Shown here piece by piece: positions 26,534 through 34,373 of a stretch of DNA of 64,000 bases. Every line of letters begins with the position of its first letter. The stretch's first letter is position 1. The position numbers and the translations under genes were made by a program. The stretch comes from JARFQH01 sp963825595 (GTDB lineage: Bacteria; Desulfobacterota; Desulfobacteria; Desulfobacterales; SG8-13). Location of the stretch: positions 310,001 to 374,000 of the forward strand of contig CAWGUE010000013.1 in the NCBI GenBank assembly GCA_963825595.1, read 5' to 3'. The notes beneath the pieces were generated by a model. That model made no database searches and was not told the DNA's origin. It saw only the letters and a list, made by a program, of their open reading frames with translations.

Positions 26534-28174
26534 ATGAAAATTGCATTGGCCCAAATTAATCCGATTGTCGGTGATTTCTCCTACAACTACAAGCGGATCA
26601 GGCGTTGTGCCGATCAGGCCATCGCCCGTTCCTGCGATCTGGTGGTTTTTTCTGAAATGGTCGTCTGCGGTTACCCGCCGCATGATCTGCTCGAGAAGAA
26701 CGATTTTGTGGAAGCAAACCTCAACTGCCTGGATCGTATGATCAGCGATATTCGTGATATAGGAGTCGTTTGCGGAATCGTCGACGTTAACCCCGCACAA
26801 GAGGGTAAACGTCTGCTGAATTCCGCCGTTCTGTTTGAAGACGGACAGATTCGACACCAGGTCAGCAAGCGCCTCCTGCCGACCTACGATGTGTTTGACG
26901 AGAGCCGCTACTTCGAGCCCGGCACAGATTGCAGCGCCTTCACCTACAAGGGGCAACGCATCGGCCTCACGGTATGCGAGGATCTTTGGAATGACAAAGA
27001 TATCTTTCAGCGCCGGATGTACCATCTTGACCCATTGGATGCTCTGGTAAAAGACGGTGCGGAGTTGATCATCAATGTATCCGCCTCACCTTTTCATACA
27101 GGCAAAATTGGCTTCAGAAAAAACATGCACAGCACCACCGCCAGAAAATACGGTGTAACGCTCGTTTACGTAAACCAGGTCGGTGGCAATGACAGCCTCC
27201 TATTTGATGGCATCAGTGCGGTCTTCGACCGGCAGGGCCGCATGGTTGCCAGGGCAAAGGATTTCGAGGAGGATCTGATCGTTTACGACACTGCCTCAGA
27301 TGCGGCCGAAATGCGTGAGATTGCGACCTCCGAGGCCGAAACCGTCGTAAAGGCACTTGTCATGGGTACCCGGGATTATGTGATAAAATGCGGATTTGAA
27401 AAAGCCGTCATCGGGTTGAGCGGTGGCATCGATTCAGCCCTGACGGCCGCTATTGCCGTCCGGGCGCTTGGGCCGGAAAATGTGACCACCGTCTTCATGC
27501 CGTCCGCCTACACGTCGCGGGACAATTATGAGGATACGCAGCATTTGGCCCGCAATCTCGGTGTTCCCTTGGAAACGATTCCGATCGACAGCATCTTTCA
27601 GAAATATGTCACGCATCTATCGCCCTCGTTTGACAGTCGCGATCCAGGCATCACCGAACAAAATGTTCAGGCCCGCGTCCGGGGGACAATTCTCATGGCC
27701 ATTTCCAACCAACGCGGCTGCCTGTTGCTTTCCACCGGTAACAAGTCCGAACTGGCGGTCGGCTACTGTACTCTTTACGGCGATATGAGCGGTGGGTTGT
27801 CGGTCATATCCGATGTTCCGAAAACAATGGTTTATGAGTTGGCGCGCTTCATCAACCGAAAAGCGGAGGTCATTCCCGAGCGCATCATGAAAAAGCCGCC
27901 GTCTGCGGAATTGAAGCCCGACCAACGGGACGATGACGATCTGCCGCCCTACGAGGTTCTGGACCCGATCCTAAAGGGCACCATCGAGGAAGGCCGGAGT
28001 GTGTCCGAGCTTGTGAAATTGGGTTTTAGTCGTCAATTGGTGGAAGATGTCGTCCTTAGGGTCACTCAAAACGAATACAAGCGCCACCAGGCGGCACCGG
28101 GCTTGAAGGTGACTTCGAAAGCCTTCGGATACGGCCGGCGATATCCGATTGCCCAGGGTTACAAACCGCAGTAA
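26534..28174 (+). CDS. nadE: NAD+ synthase (glutamine-hydrolysing)
   Basis: 546 residues; it amidates deamido-NAD+ in the last step of NAD synthesis. The N-terminal nitrilase-type glutaminase domain shows MKIALAQINPIVGDF, the Glu in VVFSEMVVCGYPP, the Lys of SKRLLPTYDVFDE, and the catalytic Cys in GLTVCEDLWND. The C-terminal synthetase domain has the PP-loop IGLSGGIDSALTAA and STGNKSELAVGYCTLYGD. The size is that of the two-domain bacterial enzyme. A plain ATG start is used; the neighbouring gap contains two repeat elements. Confidence 0.97.
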   Translation: MKIALAQINPIVGDFSYNYKRIRRCADQAIARSCDLVVFSEMVVCGYPPHDLLEKNDFVEANLNCLDRMISDIRDIGVVCGIVDVNPAQEGKRLLNSAVLFEDGQIRHQVSKRLLPTYDVFDESRYFEPGTDCSAFTYKGQRIGLTVCEDLWNDKDIFQRRMYHLDPLDALVKDGAELIINVSASPFHTGKIGFRKNMHSTTARKYGVTLVYVNQVGGNDSLLFDGISAVFDRQGRMVARAKDFEEDLIVYDTASDAAEMREIATSEAETVVKALVMGTRDYVIKCGFEKAVIGLSGGIDSALTAAIAVRALGPENVTTVFMPSAYTSRDNYEDTQHLARNLGVPLETIPIDSIFQKYVTHLSPSFDSRDPGITEQNVQARVRGTILMAISNQRGCLLLSTGNKSELAVGYCTLYGDMSGGLSVISDVPKTMVYELARFINRKAEVIPERIMKKPPSAELKPDQRDDDDLPPYEVLDPILKGTIEEGRSVSELVKLGFSRQLVEDVVLRVTQNEYKRHQAAPGLKVTSKAFGYGRRYPIAQGYKPQ

Positions 28175-28234
28175 CCAGACGTATCGACCTTTACGGATCG
28201 GACATTGATAAACGTATCCAGCATTGGTGGTCGG

Positions 28235-28258
28235 GCACTATTTGGATACGGATAGTGC
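28235..28258. terminator. Small hairpin after nadE
   Basis: GCACTAT and ATAGTGC pair perfectly around a 10-base loop, about 60 bases after the nadE stop codon. There is no T tail, so a terminator role is only suggested by position. Confidence 0.35.
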
Positions 28259-28420
28259 AGGGTGTTGATAAACGTCCTGAGCGCAGGCAAGACAAGGCAA
28301 GATTTGGCGAAAATTCGGCGTTTAGGAGTGATAATTGTGCTTCGCTGAACCGGGGGCAGGGCCCCCCGTTTCAGCCACTGACACTGCATGGCCAAGCGTA
28401 CTGGTTTTTCAACAGCCTAT
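28258..28420. repeat. Possible family-6 inverted-repeat element
   Basis: The left end CAGGGTGTTGATAAAC resembles the complement of the right end (TGGTTTTTCAACAGCCTA). The interior has GCAGGCAAGACAAGGCAAG and CGGCGTTTAGGAGTGATAAT. The GTTTTTCAACAGCCT end is one I associate with dispersed deltaproteobacterial repeats. Its right end overlaps the stop codon of the radical SAM gene at 28417. Confidence 0.45.
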
Positions 28421-29367
28421 TCGAGTGACCCCCGGTGATTGCCGACAGCCTTCCCCTGCCACGTTCTCCGCTGTTCCAGCTTTTCCTTGATCAGGTTCAG
28501 GGTTTCGGCTTTGCGCAGGGCCCAGCCGGGGGCCACCAGCTCCGCGGGATGCGGATCACCGGTCAGGCGTTGGATAATCACCCGGGGGGGGAGATGATCC
28601 AGAAAATCGCAGACGAGCCCGGCATAGGCCTCCTGGGACAAGCAACGGTAGCCCCCTTGCCGATAGAGGGCTTCAAGTCTGGTCCCCTTGATGACATACA
28701 AAAGGTGTATCTTAACTGCTTCGATACCCAGATCACCCAAAAAGCGGGCTGTTTCGATGGCATGCTGGCGCGTTTCAGCCGGAAGCCCAAGAATGACGTG
28801 AGCGCAAACCTTGAGGCCTTTTTTGTGCGTTTCCCTAACGGCGGCTTTGAAGCAGCCGGCATCGTGGCCGCGGTTGATCAAGGCCAGGGTACTGTCATGG
28901 GCGGACTGCAGGCCGTATTCGATAACGACCAGGTGGTCGGCGGCGTATCCGGCCAAAAGATCGAGCACGGTTGGGTCGACGCAGTCCGGACGGGTTCCAA
29001 TGAAGAGCCCGACAATTTCTTCGACGGCCAGGGCTTCGTCGTACAATCGTTTCAGGGTGGCCACGGGGGCGTAGGTGTTGGAAAACGATTGAAAATAAGC
29101 GATAAACTTTTTGGCTTTGTATCTTGCCGCCAGCCGCGCCTTGCCCTCGAGCAGTTGCTCGGTTATGGAAAGGCCTTGGGCATGGGCGCCGGTTCCCGAC
29201 CCGCGGTCATTGCAGTAAATGCAGCCGCCGGTTGCGACCGTCCCGTCCCTGTTGGGGCAGGAGAATCCTGCGTCAATTGTGATCTTCTGGACGCGGCAGC
29301 CGAACATTTTGCGCAAATAGGTATTTAAATCGTTGTATCTCTTGGGTGGAATCATGATTCGGGTCAC
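28417..29367 (-). CDS. TIGR01212-family radical SAM protein (YhcC-like)
   Basis: 316 residues from GTG at 29367, or 312 from the ATG at 29355. The radical SAM cluster motif of this family is present: CPNRDGTVATGGCIYC, with the Cys spacing wider than the usual CxxxCxxC. Further family features are IAYFQSFSNTYAP, IGTRPDCV, IEYGLQSAHD and CAHVILGLPAET. YhcC-type proteins carry a 4Fe-4S cluster and cleave SAM; their substrate is not settled. Its stop codon lies inside the end of a repeat element. Confidence 0.93.
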   Translation of the reverse strand: MTRIMIPPKRYNDLNTYLRKMFGCRVQKITIDAGFSCPNRDGTVATGGCIYCNDRGSGTGAHAQGLSITEQLLEGKARLAARYKAKKFIAYFQSFSNTYAPVATLKRLYDEALAVEEIVGLFIGTRPDCVDPTVLDLLAGYAADHLVVIEYGLQSAHDSTLALINRGHDAGCFKAAVRETHKKGLKVCAHVILGLPAETRQHAIETARFLGDLGIEAVKIHLLYVIKGTRLEALYRQGGYRCLSQEAYAGLVCDFLDHLPPRVIIQRLTGDPHPAELVAPGWALRKAETLNLIKEKLEQRRTWQGKAVGNHRGSLE

Positions 29368-29466
29368 GGTTTCGCTATAGACCGATGGTGTTCATGAGAC
29401 AGTTCCAGTTTAGCGATAGAACGCTTACAGCTGGCAAGGTCAATAACACATTCTTTAAAATAAAAC

Positions 29467-29566
29467 ATTCAATGACCGGCTGGTCGTCCGAAAAAAAAAT
29501 AGTTTCAAATGACCGCTTTGGGCGGTTCACAAGACATTCCTCCGACTTTGCCGGAAGTCATTGAAT
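29467..29566 (+). repeat. Family-3 inverted-repeat element, copy 1
   Basis: ATTCAATGACCGGC at the left and CCGGAAGTCATTGAAT at the right are inverted repeats of about 14 bases. The interior holds AATAGTTTCAAATGACCGCT and TTCCTCCGACTTTG. About 100 bases long; it lies 34 bases before mnmG. It is the uninterrupted reference for the split copy at 31521. Confidence 0.7.
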
Positions 29567-29600
29567 TGTAAAATGTGATAAATCTGATAGGGTTCGATCC

Positions 29601-31475
29601 ATGACGGTTAATCCACCAAAATACGAGATCATCGTTGTCGGTGCCGGGCATGCGGGATGTGAAGCTGCCCTTGTGGCTGCCCGGATGGGTTGTCGCGTGC
29701 TGCTGCTGGCCATTGATCTGGATAAAATTGCCGCTATGCCCTGTAGTCCCTCCATCGGCGGTATGGCCAAAGGGCAGCTGGTGAAGGAAATCGATGCGCT
29801 GGGCGGAGAGATGGCCAAGACGACGGACAAGACGGCCATTCAGTATAAGACCCTCAATACCAAGAAAGGACCGGCCGTTCAATCTTCACGAACTCAAAAC
29901 GACAAAAACCGCTACCACACGGTGATGAAACACGTGATCGAAAGCGAGCCCGGCATCGAACTGCGGCAGGCCATGGTCGAACGGCTTGTCACCGAAGGGG
30001 GTAAGGTCGTTGGGGTTGAGGACACCACCGGATTCGGTTATCAAGCCGGAACGGTGGTGTTGGCCACGGGGACATTCTTGAGTGGTCTGGTGCACATCGG
30101 GTTCAAATCGTTCAAGGCGGGCCGGGCCGGTGAGTTCGCCTCTTACAGCCTTCCACTCCATCTCAAACAGCTTGGTTTTGAGCTGGGCCGGATGAAAACG
30201 GGCACCCCTCCGCGGTTGCGACGCGCAAGCATCGATTTCACCCGTTTTGCCATCCAGGAGAATGATGAAAACCCGGCGCCATTTTCCCACTTTACTAAAA
30301 ATATCCGGATGCCTCAGGTCCCCAGCTACATCGGGCACACCAACGTGAGGGTCCATCGTGCCGTGCAGCGTAATTTGGGCCGATCGGCCCTTTACGGCGG
30401 TGTCATCAAGGGGGTGTCGGCCCGATACTGTCCCTCTTTGGAAGATAAAATCGTCCGGTTTCCTGACAGAGACCGACACCAGGTGATATTAGAACCCGAG
30501 GGGCTTGAGACCGAGGAGATCTATGCCAGCGGTCTCGGCAACAGTCTACCGCTGGAGATTCAGTACGAAATCGTCCGGGCGGTGGACGGTCTGGAAGAGG
30601 CAGAAATCATGCGACCGGCATATGCCATCGAGTACGACTACGTCAATCCGGTCCAACTGAAGCCAACCTTGGAAACCAAACGAATTTCCGGTCTATTCCT
30701 GGCGGGCCAGATCAACGGAACCTCCGGGTATGAGGAAGCCGCCGCCCAGGGGCTGTGGGCGGGCATCAACGCCGCCTGCCGGGTCCAGGATCGGCCGCCG
30801 TTTACACTGGACCGCTCCCAAGCATACATGGGTGTGATGGTCGATGATCTGGTCACCCGGGGAACCAGGGAACCTTATCGAATGTTCACCTCGCGAGCCG
30901 AATACCGGCTGATGCTGCGAGAAGACAATGCCGACATACGGCTGCTGGAAATCGGCCATTCTTTAGGCCTTATCGATCACGACACACTGACGGAGGTCAA
31001 AGAACGCTGGCGGCAGGTTTCCGAAGAGATTCACCGCATACGCAGGACCGTTGTCAAACCGACACGTGATGTGAATGCCTATCTGAATGGGAAGGGGACC
31101 AATCCGATCCGCAGCGGGGTCCATCTGGATCAGCTGCTGAAGAGAAACGAGCTCGATTACGACGCAATAGAGGCGATGGCACCGAGTCCGATACCGATTG
31201 GGAAAAAAGTGTCGCGGCAGGTGGAAATCGAAGTCAAGTACGAGGGCTACATCGAGCGGCAGCAGCGGGAAATCGAAAAATTCAAGCATCTGGAACGCAT
31301 GCCTATCCCGGAAGCATTCGATTATGACACGGTGCACGGCTTGTCGAATGAACTGAAGGAAAAACTTTCCCTGGTCAGGCCGGTTTCTCTCGGACAGGCT
31401 TCCCGTATCGATGGGATTACCCCGGCGGCCCTTTCAGTCATGATGGTGGCGCTCAAGGTGTGCCAAAAACATTGA
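29601..31475 (+). CDS. mnmG: tRNA uridine-5-carboxymethylaminomethyl modification enzyme
   Basis: 624 residues, the normal MnmG length. With MnmE it installs cmnm5 at U34 of several tRNAs, using FAD and NADH. Visible features: the FAD-binding GAGHAGCEAALVAARMG near residue 12, PCSPSIGGMAKGQLVKEIDA, GPAVQSSRTQND, a flavin-proximal GTFLSGLVHIG, RMKTGTPPRLR, QINGTSGYEEAAAQGLWAG, and a C-terminal MnmE-binding region ending with RIDGITPAALSVMMV. No mnmE or rsmG is adjacent in this window. Confidence 0.97.
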   Translation: MTVNPPKYEIIVVGAGHAGCEAALVAARMGCRVLLLAIDLDKIAAMPCSPSIGGMAKGQLVKEIDALGGEMAKTTDKTAIQYKTLNTKKGPAVQSSRTQNDKNRYHTVMKHVIESEPGIELRQAMVERLVTEGGKVVGVEDTTGFGYQAGTVVLATGTFLSGLVHIGFKSFKAGRAGEFASYSLPLHLKQLGFELGRMKTGTPPRLRRASIDFTRFAIQENDENPAPFSHFTKNIRMPQVPSYIGHTNVRVHRAVQRNLGRSALYGGVIKGVSARYCPSLEDKIVRFPDRDRHQVILEPEGLETEEIYASGLGNSLPLEIQYEIVRAVDGLEEAEIMRPAYAIEYDYVNPVQLKPTLETKRISGLFLAGQINGTSGYEEAAAQGLWAGINAACRVQDRPPFTLDRSQAYMGVMVDDLVTRGTREPYRMFTSRAEYRLMLREDNADIRLLEIGHSLGLIDHDTLTEVKERWRQVSEEIHRIRRTVVKPTRDVNAYLNGKGTNPIRSGVHLDQLLKRNELDYDAIEAMAPSPIPIGKKVSRQVEIEVKYEGYIERQQREIEKFKHLERMPIPEAFDYDTVHGLSNELKEKLSLVRPVSLGQASRIDGITPAALSVMMVALKVCQKH

Positions 31476-31520
31476 CGACGCTGGTGGCGAGAGGCTTGGC
31501 GGCTCCATCAGACAGCATCT

Positions 31521-31882
31521 GCATTCGAAATTCAATGGCCGGTTGTTTGCCCGAAATACTAGTTAGTATCCATCCATAAATGGCCTTTTTTCCGCTGGGT
31601 CCCGCCATGGCGGGATTCTCCGCAGGTTTCCGGCTGCGGCGTACCTAAAGTACGCCTCGCCGCAAATCCCCTTGGCGGGATGCGGTCCCGCTGCAGAGCA
31701 GCGGGATTTCGTTTCTATCCCAGAGCATAAATGGACTCAACTTGCCCAGCGAAAAAAAATTCTCATTTATGAATTGGACACTCTACAATGCCATTCACTT
31801 GTCGCGGATGGACACTAGTTATAAAAGATCACTTTGAATGGTTTACAGGCCATTTCGCCGGATTTGGCTGAGGTCATCGAAT
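31521..31882 (+). repeat. Family-3 element, copy 2, split by a family-1 insertion
   Basis: The left half (31521-31565: TTCAATGGCCGGTTGTTTGC, CCGAAAT) and right half (31822-31882: AAAAGATCACTTTGAATGG to GAGGTCATCGAAT) flank family-1 copy F. Joining them with one copy of ACTAGTTA gives a sequence that aligns base for base with copy 1 (TAGTTATAAAAGATCACTTT against TAGTTTCAAATGACCGCTTT). Confidence 0.8.
31558..31821 (+). mobile_element. Family-1 inverted-repeat element, copy F, nested insertion
   Basis: Element 31566-31813 with ends GTATCCATCCATAAATGGCC and GGATGGAC. It is flanked by a perfect 8-bp duplication, ACTAGTTA (31558-31565, 31814-31821). The interior has CGCTGGGTCCCGCCATGGCG and a GCGTACCTAAAGTACGC palindrome, as in copy G. 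It interrupts family-3 copy 2. Confidence 0.9.
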
Positions 31883-32414
31883 CGGGTGAAAATCTGACTT
31901 TCCTAAACGGATTCAGATAGGCACTCAGTGGGGTTTTCGCGTCTATCCCGGAAATTTCATCAATTGGAGGCTTTTATGGCCCATCGCACACCTTCAATCA
32001 AATGATCAGATGTGTGATCCCCCGCATTTCGAGGTGATGCTGTCGTCAGTCTACCGCGATCCTCGAATAATCATGCCATGGCGTGACCATGGAAGCCACC
32101 GGTTGACCCGAAGGGTGAAATCTTTTCAGCTCTTTCATTAGATCTTGGGGCGGTACAAAGTGTCTCTCGGTTATACGGTTCATGAGTTTGACCACTGCCT
32201 CGATATGGCGCCTTTTTGGCCGCTCGGTGAAAAGATTTCATGAAAGATTCGGGCGAGCAGCACACCTTGACAGACACGGCTTAAAAAATTATATTATTCT
32301 TCTCGATTTAAATATTTTCAACAAGTTACATGTGTCAGAGCACCATTGAGCGGCCACTTGACCACTTGGTACGATGTGTGCCTTAGGACGCATGAGACAC
32401 AAGGGACGAACTCT
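31883..32414. other. Remainder of the mnmG-dnaJ gap
   Basis: No sure gene. AAATTTCATCAATTGGAGGC followed by TTTTATGGCC (about 31950-31980) is shared, in reverse orientation, with the leader upstream of the PurD-like gene near 39065-39104; here the frame closes after nine codons. On the minus strand, 42 codons (MNRITERHFVPPQDLMKELK to RIAVD) are open between about 32180 and 32050, probably a decayed remnant. Confidence 0.4.
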
Positions 32415-33326
32415 ATGGCAAAAGACTATTACGACATGTTGGGAGTGAATAAAAAAGCGTCAGGAGAGGAGATAAAGAAAGCCTATCGCAAGCTCGCGCT
32501 GAAATATCATCCCGATCATGCCAAGGATGACAAAGCCGCGGAAGAAAAATTCAAAAAAATCAGCGAGGCTTACGCCGTGCTGAGCGACAAGGAGAAACGC
32601 AAACAATACGATACCTTCGGTTCGGAAGGATTCAGTCAACGATTTTCCCAGGAAGACATTTTTAGGAACTTTGATTTCAACGACATCCTGAGAGAATTTG
32701 GATTCGGAGGCCGCGGCGGCGGAGTGCGCTTCTCTTTCGGTTCAGGAAGTCCCTTCGGCGCGGGATCGCCCTACGGGAATTATGGCGGTCAGCCGCAGCA
32801 GGTCAAAGGTTCGGATCTGGTCTACGAACTTCCACTGACGCTCGCGGAGGTGCTGACGGGCACCCGCAAGACGGTCAGCTTCGACCACAAAGGCCGGTCG
32901 GAAAGAATGACCGTCAAAATACCCAAGGGAATGGTTACAGGCAAGAAGCTGCGGCTCGCCGGTAAGGGAGAAGCAAGTCCCTACGGTGGACCGGCAGGAG
33001 ATCTGTTCATTCAGGCCAAACTTATTGATGACCCTGATTTCAGTGTTGAGAATCACGATCTGGTCACCAATCGAGAGATCAAATTGAGCGAGGCCCTTTT
33101 AGGCACCTCTATTCCCATACCGACGCCGAACGGCAAAGAGCTCAATCTGAAAATTCCCCCCGGTACCCGCCACGGGACCAAGATGCGCCTTGCAGGGAAC
33201 GGTCTTCCCGACATGCAGGGCGGTAAACGCGGCGACCTGTTTGTCCGCATTCATATCCTCATCCCCAAACACTTGAACAGCGAACAAAAGAAACTGATTC
33301 AAAAATTGGCCGCAACGGGGCTGTAA
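32415..33326 (+). CDS. DnaJ-family co-chaperone, CbpA type
   Basis: 303 residues from the ATG at 32415 (AAGGGA upstream); the open frame 23 codons further up is not supported. The J domain (1-70) has the HPD motif in KYHPDHAKDDKAAEEKFKKI. A Gly/Phe-rich linker follows (FGFGGRGGGVRFSFGSG), then two beta-rich C-terminal substrate-binding domains (KIPKGMVTGKKLRLAGKGE, KIPPGTRHGTKMRLAGNG). The zinc-finger CxxCxGxG repeats of true DnaJ are absent, so this is a CbpA/class II J protein. It stimulates DnaK; no dnaK or heat-shock promoter is visible here. Confidence 0.95.
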   Translation: MAKDYYDMLGVNKKASGEEIKKAYRKLALKYHPDHAKDDKAAEEKFKKISEAYAVLSDKEKRKQYDTFGSEGFSQRFSQEDIFRNFDFNDILREFGFGGRGGGVRFSFGSGSPFGAGSPYGNYGGQPQQVKGSDLVYELPLTLAEVLTGTRKTVSFDHKGRSERMTVKIPKGMVTGKKLRLAGKGEASPYGGPAGDLFIQAKLIDDPDFSVENHDLVTNREIKLSEALLGTSIPIPTPNGKELNLKIPPGTRHGTKMRLAGNGLPDMQGGKRGDLFVRIHILIPKHLNSEQKKLIQKLAATGL

Positions 33327-33436
33327 TTCTTTAAAATTATTGACAAGAAGGGCTATTATATGGCATCCTTATTGTCGTATTACATTGTCACCGTTTCGTG
33401 TGCTGTTCGTGAATCGATGTGGAAGCTGCTTTTATA

Positions 33437-33955
33437 ATGCCTGATCTGAATCCCGTCCTGAGCAAGGAAGAAATCGAGAAGGCGATCGCCGAATTAGCGC
33501 AACAGATATCGAACGATTATCAGGATCGTGAGGTTGTACTTGTCGGCGTTTTGAAAGGCGCATTTATATTTCTCGCCGATCTCATCAGACATCTCTCCAT
33601 TCCAGTTAAAGTTGATTTTGTTCGGCTCGCCAGTTACGGACATCATACTGAGACCAGCGGTGCCATTTGCCTGACAAAAGCGCTTGAAATCGATATCGCT
33701 GGCAGAGATGTTCTCGTGATCGAAGATATCATCGATACCGGACTGTCGCTGGAATTCCTGCTGGAACACCTAAAATCACAGGAACCTAAAAGTTTGCGGA
33801 TCTGCACCCTGATCGACAAGCGCGAGAGACGCAACAGCCATTTAACTGTAGATTACGTGGGATGCATTGTTGAGCGGGGCTTTCTGGTCGGCTACGGATT
33901 GGATTATGCCGAGCAGTACCGGCATCTGCCTGCCATTTACGATCTAAAAGTTTGA
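33437..33955 (+). CDS. hpt: Hypoxanthine(-guanine) phosphoribosyltransferase
   Basis: 172 residues from the ATG at 33437, with GGAAG 11 bases upstream; a GTG at 33419 in frame is the alternative. It salvages hypoxanthine and guanine with PRPP. Motifs: VLVGVLKGAFIFLADLIRH, the flexible-loop SYG segment, the PRPP-binding VLVIEDIIDTGLSLEF with the acidic pair, and VERGFLVGYGLDYAEQYRHL at the C terminus. It matches the family length. The gene ends 25 bases before a repeat element. Confidence 0.95.
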   Translation: MPDLNPVLSKEEIEKAIAELAQQISNDYQDREVVLVGVLKGAFIFLADLIRHLSIPVKVDFVRLASYGHHTETSGAICLTKALEIDIAGRDVLVIEDIIDTGLSLEFLLEHLKSQEPKSLRICTLIDKRERRNSHLTVDYVGCIVERGFLVGYGLDYAEQYRHLPAIYDLKV

Positions 33956-33980
33956 CAAATTGAAAATGCACGGATGTCAG

Positions 33981-34185
33981 AAGTGGTTTCAAAACCCTAT
34001 GTCACGCCCAAGTGCAAGGCGTGGGCCGATGAAAAAACGTAGCATACATGTGCGTATGTCTTCAGCGCAAGGGGCAGGGCCCCTGACACTGACTGAGGAG
34101 GTCCACAACACCGCAACTTGTCCGCCCGCCTGAGGCGGGTAAACCTTTGGCGGGTTGGGTGTGAGATGGGGTTTTGAAACCACTT
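33981..34185. repeat. Family-5 element with 25-base terminal inverted repeats
   Basis: AAGTGGTTTCAAAACCCTAT (start of 33981-34005) and the complement of 34161-34185 agree at 23 of 25 positions. The core AGTGCAAGGCGTGGGC, AAAAAACGTAGCATACATGT, GCGTATG echoes family 2 (GCAAGGC, AAAACG, ATACAGGTCGTATG). It fills half of the gap between hpt and the acidic protein gene; the other half shows nothing. Confidence 0.8.
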
Positions 34186-34373
34186 ATAGAAAGGACAAAC
34201 AGTACCGCGTAGCCATGACAGGGTGTCGTCGACAAAAAAGACGGGATGAAACGGTTCGCGGGGCCTGTTCGGGGCCGGACGGCCCGATCCGTCGGGCAGT
34301 CTGACAGGGTAGCACGCAGCGCTGAAAATAAGCGAATATCGAAGCCATTAATTTTAATTCGGTGGGGTATACC

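Noticed and set aside
32071..32277. A 68-codon minus-strand frame
   Set aside because: No ribosome site, no recognisable family, and another frame over the same bases reads more like protein; both are probably remnants.
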